Assembly (NCBI RefSeq): GCF_003589595.1
Contig: NW_020656077.1
Coordinates: 9,753,019 to 9,817,018 of the forward strand
DNA: 64,000 nt
DNA from: Hyposmocoma kahamanoa
Lineage: Eukaryota > Arthropoda > Insecta > Lepidoptera > Cosmopterigidae
Reading direction: 5' to 3'
Below, piece after piece: positions 24,233 through 32,774 of the stretch (position 1 is its first letter; each line of letters opens with the position of its first letter). Made by a program: the position numbers and the translations under genes. The notes beneath the pieces are model-generated. The model worked only from the letters and a program-made list of their open reading frames with translations, was not told where the DNA came from and did no database searches.

Positions 24233-25224
24233 TATTTATTTACCATCAATTGTTACCAAACGTATTTATTAGACAATCAGACAAACAGTCACATTTTTTG
24301 TGACAGATCGTTAATATTGACATCTAGCAAGTAACTTCAAATTATGAAATAAAAAAGGAGAAAGTCATCGGGATAAGTTTAAATTGTGACCTTACCCACA
24401 TTATTAATAAACAGACTTTCTCTCTTTCAGTGTGACTTCGTATAAAAAATTTGAAAATTGTGAAAAATATGCTTATAAATATTAGGGTATTAGGTGGGAA
24501 TAAAATATCAATATTTATTCTTTGTTAAACTGCACAGGGGATCCGATGATAATATAAAATAAACGGATTCACCAGGGGCTCAGTTGCAGGGTATAAGATG
24601 GTTATAAATCTCCTCTCTTGATCAAAGTTAACATAAATAAAAAAAGAATTGTAATTAATTTGAAGTTTTCTGTTTTTTTTACTTAATAATTTTTTTTTAT
24701 TCTATTGTTATGTATGTTAACTTGAACAACTTCACAGTTTGTATTCCGTAGCTATGCCATAAATAAATTAAATGAAGTTCGTCTGCACCGTAGCTGCAAA
24801 ATAGCAGGCGAAATATGGATGCAGTCAACTTCTGGTGCAGTTTGCCTGCCCTCAAAATTCTTAATAATTTGTGACTGCCTTCGCGGATTGGTGGTTTAAA
24901 TCACGGTAGTTTTTCTCGTTTGTTTTTGCAATAAATTAAATTAATAAGTTTTTTAAACAATGTTAATTTATAAACAAATTGTATGCTTTATACAAATCCC
25001 TATTGACTAAATTGGGACAGAAGTGTCGTATGGTGCCATAAAAAACCCGTTCAGGGCTTTTTGTATCTTTTGTTACTTAATTTTTTTAATTATTTAATAA
25101 CAAGTTTTTAAATTGCCTTTTTATCACGCCGACGCGACGCCTTCTAGCCAGCCGTGGGAACAACAGCAACTAAGCAGGTTGCTGCGTGCGTTTTTAGGGG
25201 TAGTAATTAGAAAGTTGGTCTTAC
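24233..25224. other. Intronic DNA, no gene recognised
   Basis: AT-rich remainder of the GluCl intron between the mariner and exon 2. Nothing repeated or coding was recognised. Confidence 0.5.
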
Positions 25225-25337
25225 CAGTTCCATTTATGCCTGAAGGGCGGATGCGGGCATCGTACCTCCCCGGACCCAGGATTTGGTCCAGTATCTGCTT
25301 CTCTTTCTCCCGAAAGTTGATCTTCGCATTCATACAT
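25225..25337 (-). CDS. GluCl: GluCl exon 2: N-terminal ligand-binding domain
   Basis: This 113-bp exon has its acceptor GCAACAG (AG 25339-25338) and donor GTAAGA (25224-25219). It reads NAKINFREKEKQILDQILGP and GRYDARIRPSGINGT, the start of the mature GluCl protein (helix 1 and first loop). NGT is an N-glycosylation site. It ends one base into the aspartate codon finished by either exon 3. The first base completes a codon from an upstream exon, so the ATG visible just inside it is not the initiator. The signal-peptide exon was not located. Confidence 0.95.
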
Positions 25338-25529
25338 CTGTTGCATAAAAAAAATCATGTCATGTTGTGTACATTTTCTACTAAACGACGGATTCTTTAT
25401 TTTACCATATTGCCCTCGTAATGAAAAAAGACCTAACTATGCGTGCTTTATACGGCAGTGGTGCCTTTTTTCGTTCTGAGGGTAGCATAAGTTTTTTAAG
25501 GTTTTACAAATAAAACTATTTTTCACGTT

Positions 25530-25665
25530 CACGTGTCACGGTTGACGTGGAACCTGTAAAGGGCCCGAAACGTCGGTTTGTTTGAAAAAACAAATATACG
25601 CGATTTAAATCCGGAAAAATAGTTCCATTTCCTATGTGTAACAATCGCGAAAACCTAAGAACTCG
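25530..25665 (-). repeat. Y repeat fragment
   Basis: Contains GGGCCCGAAACGTCGGTTTG, GCGATTTAAATCCGGAAAAA and CATTTCCTA, an inverse match to the left part of the Y element at 47506-47816, and continues into GTAACAATCGCGAAAACC, the flank seen at 47.48 kb. Confidence 0.65.
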
Positions 25666-25714
25666 ATATTTTACCAATAAATTAAGATTATTAAATTTAT
25701 TGGATGTCACGATG

Positions 25715-26010
25715 TTTGATCACAAGGATATTCAATTATTTTTGTGAAATTATTCTACCAGTTTGTTTTAATTATTAATACAAAGATCGAACGCTTAGCA
25801 AAATTCCTTCGATCCGGTTAGATTCGAGCAGGAAGGCTGTTGGAACCGTGTCACATGCTACGCCAACGAAGCCTCGGAACGAACTAGCGGATCTTACGAT
25901 TTTTTCTATATGCTTGTTGCAGATCTTTCTTTTTGGTTTGGTAAAATCTATTTCTTCACCCAGTCAGGTAAGTACTTTTACAGCTACCTAGAAGTTGATT
26001 GAATTGAATT
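25715..26010 (-). mobile_element. tRNA-derived element C (decayed)
   Basis: A diverged single-arm copy: AATTATTAATACAAAGATCG tail, a damaged tRNA-like head (about 25805-25885) and the spacer phrase CACCCAGT..GGTAAGTACTTTTACAGCT in the same orientation as in element B. The right arm is absent. Confidence 0.6.
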
Positions 26011-26719
26011 TAGATTAACTTTTTGTTTACGAAATGACGAGACGTTGTGTCGTTTACTCACAACAGTGGACAGAATATAAACGTCATAATCGACACGCTA
26101 AGAAGTTAAAAAAGAATGTGTAGCTTGATATGCTGCCCTCTGTACGTAGATATCGTTGTTAATATCAGACAGAACAAATTAACGTAGCGATTTGAAATTT
26201 AGTAGTAATGTACTTAATCACCAAAGCACCAAACCAAATTTCACAGGAGAGGTATTTTTAACATTATTCCTTTGTTACTTCAATGGCTACGACATTTTCG
26301 TACAGTAAGCATTAATTTATGTTGTCTACTGATAACAATAGATTCCCGTAAATCACGCACAATTTGGTTGCCACGACCTTCAAGTACGCGGATTAGATTT
26401 GCCCCCTAAATTCCCGAAATGGAGACTCATAATTAAATGCTTGTTACGGGTAATTGCTCTATACCCGACAATTTGCTTATTATTTTAATTATGGTAATTT
26501 GTGCAAACATTTCATGAACTGCGCACTACAATAATTCGGATTGTAAATAAATCCAGCGTGTCTCTTAGTCATGACATGACTATGAGATGATGACTATGAC
26601 GTGATATGACGTCACGACTCATACATTGAATATCAGCATCAATGAATGCGGTTACTGATGCGGATATTTTAATGTGCAGATTATCCGCAGATGCGGATGC
26701 TGGTATTGAACATCAGCGC

Positions 26720-27475
26720 CAATGCCCGAAGGGCCGAGTCGTAAAATACATGTACGATCAAGCCAATTCCGCATTGATAAGTGTAGTGACATAGTGACTC
26801 ACTCAGTTAAAAAAGAAAGGCCCTACTTGACACTCCTTACATCGTCATCCCACCTTTTTATCACCGTTTCTCTGGTGTTCCCGGCCACTTGTTTTCAAAC
26901 TTTGAATCGTTCTTTAATTCCTTTGTCTTGGCATTATTTTGTTTCGTTCCGTCGACTCCCAGCTCAATCGCGGTAGCGAGCAGTTCGGCTGGTTCATCTT
27001 TGGGCTTCGTAAATATGATCGTATTTCACATTTCCGCAGTCAGCTCAAATGGCTTCCCATCCGTCTCCCCAGGAATTTGCATATTGTGTCCATTCTTTAT
27101 AATATTTTACATAACCCTGTGTCTCCCGGGAACCTGAAAGAGCGTTTCAGCTTTCTTAGGTCCCAGGATAAACCCTGTCGCTCTATTGTTAAGTCCCAGT
27201 TATCTTTTCCATGCTTCGATTCCGGTTTCTATTCTTGCTCCTTCACTGTTCATGCGGTCAGACTTTGAATGCAATTCCTATTACTGTTCACGAAAGTAAA
27301 TCGTTAGTTCTCGACTTAATTTGCCAATTTTAATGTTAATACCAATCTGTAATTCTGTATAACTCAGCCCTTTTGGGCCCTTACCTTTCCTTTACTTTCC
27401 GAAGTATTCTATTTTATTGCCGTGATGCTGATCACGGCACATTAGGGTTTACAACCTTTTCACTGTGCTGAAGCC
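26720..27475 (+). pseudogene. Jockey/CR1-type LINE 3' end
   Basis: The frame at about 26960-27268 reads FIFGLRKYDRISHFRSQLKW, then LPIRLPRNLHIV and ILYNILHNP, the conserved C-terminal part of reverse transcriptases of this LINE group. Frames change at least once upstream. It is followed by a 3' region (CTGTATAACTC.GCCCTTT, GGCACATTAG.G.TTACAACC) that recurs alone at 49690-49950 and inverted at 50835-50965. The 5' part of the element is missing. Confidence 0.75.
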
Positions 27476-27994
27476 CGTATTAGTTAAGAACATACTAGAA
27501 ATTAATGGTATAAGGTAATTAAAACCTATATTAAATACCTATCTAATTTTTTTTTATTTATGTCGTTCTGATTTAATATACAGGGCGCTAAGAAATAGGT
27601 ACTTAGGGGTTCCTTAAGAACCAATTGTTTACCTCATTATGGTCACTTTAAACTAATGTAATAAGAGTTTTTCGAGAAACTTAAGAATGCAAAGATTGGG
27701 CAATACAATTACTACTTATAAAAAATGAAGTGGTAAAAAATTCAGTTATAAATTATTGGCCACTACATTTTTATAATGAACAAAAATGTCGTTGTCTCGG
27801 TGTCACGGTATTTCTCATGACACTACAAAGCAATGTTGGCAGGCGACAATGTTTGTGTAGAATAATAAATTGTGTTTTTTTTTCGGGAAAGTAAATTATT
27901 AATATTGCAAAAAAATTTCTTTTATTTGTATTTTTGATGACGCGTTTGACATTATTCGAATCATAAATTATACAATTTAAATTAGGCCAATCTT

Positions 27995-28150
27995 AACGTA
28001 TGGGTGTAAAACACGGACACTGCCGTTGAAAAAAGAACAAAAATTCTTAGTGCAGAACGAAAGATACTTCGAAAGATTCTGGGATCGATCAAAGGAGAAT
28101 TTCAGAACTGGAGGGCCAGATGCAATAGAGAGATCTAAGAGCTAGTGTTT
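27995..28150 (+). pseudogene. RTE-type LINE fragment
   Basis: With frame changes it reads LTYGCKTRTL, KKEQK and ERKILRKILGSIKGEFQNW. This is the C-terminal reverse-transcriptase pattern of RTE elements (YGxETW...ER..LR.ILG). About 150 bp, decayed. Confidence 0.6.
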
Positions 28151-28251
28151 GAAATTGTGCATAACTTTCAAAACTTCTTTGATCGTCAATTTTATGTAAC
28201 ATTTGACATCTACAAAATTTGGTCTTTCGGTAAGTTATCAATGTATTTGAT

Positions 28252-28395
28252 TATGTTGTTAAGATCGCTATAATATTTTGGGGCAATGCAACTAATGAGG
28301 CCTCATTCTTAAAAAGATGTGTCAGAGCAATTTGTCGGTTGAAGAGAACAGATAGCTGCAAACCATATTTTAAGATCTTCGACTACTGATTGCTC
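28252..28395 (+). pseudogene. Jockey/CR1-type LINE fragment
   Basis: An open stretch reads IIFWGNATNEASFLKRCVRA then ICRLKRTDSCKPYFK, the short conserved block that follows the catalytic part of this group's reverse transcriptase. It belongs to a different LINE type than the fragment just to its left. Confidence 0.65.
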
Positions 28396-28569
28396 CTTCA
28401 TATCCCTACGAAGACGATATGACCAACTTCGTTTCAAAGCCTGAAAGTATTTTTTTAATACAGTTGCTCAAAACGTGGTATTTTTCGCACTACAAATCGT
28501 GCGGAAAGTTGGATTTCTGGCACTAGTGCTTTTTACTTTTCCAGTTTTTTTTTAATTTACTGTTTACTT

Positions 28570-28810
28570 AATATAGCGTAAATTGGAATGTTTTCTTTGT
28601 AAAATTAAAAATAAGGTATTTAATTAATAACTATTGTAACTATAGTGAAAAAATAAGGTGGTTTGCATTAATATTAGACATAACTGGTTGAAGACTGTAC
28701 CACCTCAGTTAACCGTGACCATGGGACCTGTAAAGGGCCAGAAACGTCGGTTTGTTTGAAAAAAAAATATACGCCATTTAAATCCGGAAAAATAGTTTCA
28801 TTTCCTTTGT
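28570..28810 (-). repeat. Y repeat, copy lacking one arm
   Basis: Inverse match to 47506-47750: ACCACCTCAGTTAACCGTGA, GGGCCAGAAACGTCGGTTTG and ATCCGGAAAAATAGTTTCAT. Only the arm at about 28775-28806 is clear. Confidence 0.65.
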
Positions 28811-28870
28811 ATATCTAATGTTTGGCCGGAAACAGTGAAACTTTTTTTTTTCAATTTTGTTTCAATTTTT

Positions 28871-29297
28871 ATCGAATTGATATTCAATTCTTTTTCGTGA
28901 AATTATTCCACTAGTTTATTATAATTATTAATACAAAGATCGAACACTCAGAAAAAATTCCTTCGATCCGGTCGGATTCGAACCGACGTCCTCTTGCATA
29001 CCGTGCCAGACGCTATACCAACTAAGCCACGGAACGAGCCAACGGACCTCACGAATTTTTCTATGTGCTTGCGTCGTGTCTTTTGTATTAGGATTTTCAA
29101 CGACTTTTTAGTCGTAGCGCCATCTATGAGAAATCTATGAAAGATTTATCACCCAGTTAGTACCTTTACAGCTATCAGTCCTGGCGAGACATGTCGCTAT
29201 TCACTGTATTAATTAAATTTTTATTGAATTGATATTCAATTCAATAAGGAATGTTTTCTGAGTGTTCGATCTTTGTATTAATAATTATAATAAATGA
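28871..29297 (-). mobile_element. tRNA-derived inverted-arm element B
   Basis: The left arm (minus sense) holds a tail (TTATAATTATTAATACAAAG) and a complete tRNA-like head at about 28960-29040, with B box GGTTCGAATCC and A box TGGCTTAGTTGG on the minus strand. The spacer (with AGTCGTAGCGCCATCTATGA) is in the opposite orientation to that of element A. The right side keeps only the tail part of the second arm (TTCTGAGTGTTCGATCTTTG and onward). Best preserved head of the family in the window. Confidence 0.75.
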
Positions 29298-29299
29298 AT

Positions 29300-30540
29300 T
29301 ATTATTATTTATTATTATTAAAAGTTTTTTTAAGAAAAGAAATAATCTTCAAAGCATTTTTTATTTAAAGTTACAAGAATATTCAAAATTTTTTACTTGA
29401 TTGTAATACTAGCCGAACTCTTAATATTATGAACAATAAATGTTAATCCAAGCTTATCTTGATATACATTACCGAAAACCAAATCCAAATTGGTTTAGCC
29501 ATTGTGGACATTATCGTGCACAAACGCATAAGCAACAATTCTAAAAACGTTTGTTTTAGATCTATAGTAGGTACCTGCACGCCATGATGGCCACTTTGAC
29601 GTTTGTCCGCTCATCAAGTTCCGTATTAATTCATAACTACGTTGAATGAGCTAATTGATGTACATTGTTTCAATAGTGACGTTGCTCGAAATTCGAAATT
29701 TAAAAAATTATACTTATACGATCGTCACTTATTGGATCGCTGGCCAGCACAACTTCCACCTCCGGCAAACTCGCGTCAAAGCTCAATACAACACAAAACA
29801 GTATCGAATTGACGATATATTAAGTAAACATTTTTATTTTCGTTTTATTAAAACATTTTAATCAGCTACCCCTTGCAATACTAGTTATTATAAATCTGAA
29901 AAAAGTCTAAAGATTTATAGATTTGACTAGCATTTGATTATATTTTTTTCCAAAACAAAAGTGGACTGGCGGCACATTTAAATTTAGAATTGAAAAATAA
30001 AACAAACATAAAAAGATTATAAAATGTACATACAAAAAGATACGTAGGGACTTCTGCGATTCGCTACGTTAACACATAAATATTTTTTTTTATAATTGGT
30101 AACACAGGACATTTAAAAAGTATTGCATTTGACATACAGGTTAATCTGGTTAATCGTGGTTTAATTACTTAACTGAAGGATCTCTACATTATTACAAAGT
30201 CCCAATTAGTATAATTCGCCCTCGCGTTACGTACTTTCTTTGCTATTGCAGAATTAAAATTTCGTATTCTTATACGATATTTTACGGCCTCCGCGGAAAT
30301 TATTCAATGATAAATGGTTGTAATGTATCAAGCGAACAACGACAGCGCGTTATTTTAGTTTAAGCAGTTTATCGTTCAGGGTGACGCATTATTCATCCGT
30401 AATATTTTTTTCTGCAATTCATTTTACTGTTTCACATTGATTTTTGGGTAAAAGAAAACCTTGCCAATGTCCGTTATACGTTCTTTTGCGTGTCGACAAT
30501 AACGCAGAACGACCAAGTGCAACTCGCTTGTTTCTTTATA
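29300..30540. other. No gene recognised
   Basis: AT-rich sequence. The frame at 29655-29861 has no recognisable domain, and no repeat boundary was found. Confidence 0.5.
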
Positions 30541-30544
30541 ATAC

Positions 30545-30990
30545 TAAGTGACGGGAAGAACAAGACGTGCACCGGGTGGTAAGCGACACGCCTGTCCCTA
30601 ACAGTTGCAGTGCCACTCAGAGCTTTAAACGACAAAGATCTTGGCACTGCCATTGCGCCCGACACTCTGAGACTGACCTTGCTCCGGAGGAAAGGTAGGA
30701 TCTACAATGGAACGAGCTCACCCAGAAGATGCCTATTCAGTCGCACCTTAAAAATACTTGGCTTGTATTTGCTTGGAAACACAGTCGCAGGCAGGGAATT
30801 CTATTCCCGGGCTGTAGCATAATAACTTGCACTAGTGGGCTAAACTGTGAACTTTAGGTTCGAGTTTAACGTCGCCAATAAGTCTCCTGGCACTGCGCTC
30901 AATCGAATCAAGAGTCTCAAGTTGATGCTTCGCTGAACCATCCCACAGGTGACTATAGTACTCCGTGCAAGATCGGACTTGTGCTTTGTA
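30545..30990 (-). pseudogene. Jockey/CR1-type LINE 3' end with 3' UTR
   Basis: On the minus strand, QVRSCTEYYSHLWDGSAKHQ and LETLDSIERSARRLIGD (about 30985-30850) and then NSLPATVFPSKYKPSIFKVR up to LNRHLLGELVPL and a stop match the end of ORF2. The region between is deleted. The 3' UTR that follows contains the inverse of ACAGTTGCAGTGCCACTCAG, which identifies the source of the shorter repeats at 13.4, 22.3, 48.3 and 53.9 kb. Confidence 0.75.
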
Positions 30991-31008
30991 TAAACTTAAG
31001 AGCTATCC

Positions 31009-31822
31009 GTGAGGTCAGTTATTTATGTTAAGAACAATATAAAAACTAAAAAAGGACACCTGAAACGCCCTGTTACGAAACTCGCCACGATGCCGTACCA
31101 AAATGAATTGCAAACTAACCTACAAACGAAGAAGAAGACAGAACAAATACCTACACCAAAAAAAAGAAATACAGGAGAAGGAAAAACTATACACAGTTTA
31201 TTCACTATACTACTTGTGATGTTAACTGTCAACGTGAAAACTACAAAATCATCTCAACTAGATAACTACAAACTAACGAACATTGAAAACAAACATCCGA
31301 TATACTTCGATGAAGCTGGAAAGATACAACTTATACACGACGAGTGGAATCTCTTAATCTACTACAATCTGACCTCCTACTGGCAAGCTGAAAACAAACA
31401 TTTGTCAAAAAATAACTTCAACACCGTGCGACACCATGGTCAGTCATTTACGAGAAGAACTGCGTCATCTCTCCAAACGTGACAGTCTTTTACTCTCCCA
31501 ACACCTGGCACGGCATAAACGAGGTTACTTCGATGGCGTAGGAAAACTAGCACGAACACTTTTTGGCGTTCTGGACGAGGATTTCGCTAAAAAACATGAA
31601 AAGGACATCGAAGCATTGACCAAAAATGACAACTACTTATTTCAACTCATGAAAAACCAAACTCTGATAATTGAAGCAGAAAACAATATTGTCAAGAAGA
31701 GTCAAAACTTTATGGAAGATCAATTTAGCATCATACATGACTACATGAACAAAACGTATAACGAAATTCAAAAGATTGAAAACCGCGTGCAAATGTTGTA
31801 TGCGGTGAACGATACGATATAA
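31009..31822 (+). pseudogene. Endogenous retroviral env (errantivirus / F-type), broken
   Basis: Two overlapping open frames (31009-31482 and 31436-31822) in different phases together resemble the Env of insect errantiviruses, which is related to the baculovirus F fusion protein. Visible: a hydrophobic signal-like stretch at residues 61-76 of frame 1; in frame 2 a basic furin-type motif at residues 26-29 followed by a glycine and an aromatic-rich fusion-peptide-like segment; and then a heptad-rich helical region. Breaks: the phase change around 31400-31480, and a stop at 31820-31822 before any membrane anchor. An AATAAA follows at once. No LTR, gag or pol was found nearby. It is either debris or, less likely, a captured fragment. 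Confidence 0.7.
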
Positions 31823-31829
31823 AATAAAA

Positions 31830-32255
31830 GAATGTTTTTTTCCTTTCATGTCAGATTGATTTTTTCCACCGTGTATAATTTGAGTTAATTGACTTGATTG
31901 AAAATACTTGAACTGTAAGTATGGAAACCTGATTTAGAAATAGTCTCCAACGTCTCGTTTTTCCCTGGGTTTTCGAGACACACCTAGTCTCGATATTTTT
32001 CCCGGGTCGCGGAAATATAGCAAGAATGAAAGCCTAATTATTTTTTGAGTGAGCTATTTTGTGTAGCGTTCTTAAAGTCACGTGATGTCTAAGTCACGTT
32101 ACGTTATAACGAAAGTTATATATAGAGGTTGTTTGTCAGTATTTTACATGGAATGCATAGTTGTTCACAAAAGTTATATTTGATAACTCTAATAACGATT
32201 ATATTTATTGAGATTTTTTGTTAAATAATTACACTACTTTAGTTATGATTATGCA
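31830..32255. other. No gene recognised
   Basis: Sequence downstream of the env remnant with no LTR-like ends, ORF or repeat that I can support. Confidence 0.45.
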
Positions 32256-32286
32256 GATACGGACCCGTGGCTCAGATAGTTAGAAC

Positions 32287-32664
32287 CTTAGAATAATAAC
32301 GCATAGAAACCTAGTCCGCACACGCTAAGTGAGGCAAATTGAAGCGCGCCAAAAGGGCTTACACGAGCGCGCAAGCCTTCAGTGCTCAAGGTCACCTTGC
32401 ACCGCGAACAGCTCAAAAATTTTAGTTAAAAATGACGAAATGTGTGGTAGATGAGTGTAAAAATACGCCAGACAAACATAAAATAGATACTAACATCACA
32501 TTTCACAAGGAAGTAACGCGTTTCAACTTGTATTTTTATATAAATATTCACTAAAACCGAAAATTAACCTACTACTAAAACTAGCCTACATGAATTTGAT
32601 TTTTGCCTCACTTGTGACAGTTCGTTTGATATGAAACTATCATTCTATGCGTTATTATTCTAAG
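32287..32664 (+). mobile_element. P-like non-autonomous element with THAP start (378 bp)
   Basis: Perfect inverted ends of about 22 bp beginning CTTAGAATAATAACGC, flanked by an 8-bp duplication GTTAGAAC (32279-32286 and 32665-32672) inside a tRNA-derived repeat. It still contains the first codons of a THAP protein (see 32432-32554). 8-bp duplications plus a THAP domain are the signature of the P superfamily. A 55-bp solo end of the same family lies at 39031-39085. Confidence 0.8.
32432..32554 (+). pseudogene. Truncated THAP-domain ORF (P-like transposase N-terminus)
   Basis: Too short for most gene calls: 40 codons from an ATG, reading MTKCVVDECKN and later ITFHKEV before a stop. C4 and C9 with a following asparagine match the start of the THAP zinc finger (C-x2-4-C...), the DNA-binding domain of P-element transposases. 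The second CxxH half and all catalytic parts are gone, so it is the leftover of an internal deletion. A binding function is unlikely because the zinc site is incomplete. Confidence 0.7.
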
Positions 32665-32774
32665 GTTAGAACAATGCTACGGTGCAGCATGGACGTAGAA
32701 TCCAGTCCCACCGGGCCGACGAAAATTTTTTTCTGTGTTCGATCTTTGTACTCATAATCTAATAACGACTGCCT

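Larger units (their letters stand above)
1..25337 (-). other. GluCl: GluCl gene span (partial at both ends)
   Basis: Gene-level entry for the glutamate-gated chloride channel, a Cys-loop pentameric ligand-gated ion channel of the nerve and muscle membrane and the target of avermectins. Eight coding exons with GT-AG borders and compatible phases are listed separately. Intron sizes in transcript order are about 12.7 kb, 4.1 kb, 5.9 kb, 1.4 kb, 84, 97 and 91 bp (the first three depend on which exon 3 is used). The 5' exon with the signal peptide lies beyond 25337 or was missed, and the M3, intracellular loop and M4 exons lie left of the window. All exons found are open and splice-competent, so this looks like a functional gene. 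The introns carry many transposons, listed separately. Confidence 0.95.
32262..32770 (+). mobile_element. tRNA-derived element D, split by a P-like element
   Basis: The head GTGGCTCAGATAGTTAGAAC (to 32286) is interrupted at 32287-32664 and resumes as GTTAGAACAATGCTACGG. The tail TGTTCGATCTTTGTACTCAT follows at about 32738, as in elements A and B. The B-box region is altered (GAATCCAGTCCC), so Pol III activity is doubtful. Confidence 0.65.

Noticed and set aside
28960..29040. Possible tRNA gene on the minus strand
   Set aside because: The same head recurs at 17.0, 17.35, 25.8, 32.3 and 43.8 kb attached to common flanking sequence, so it belongs to a mobile element.
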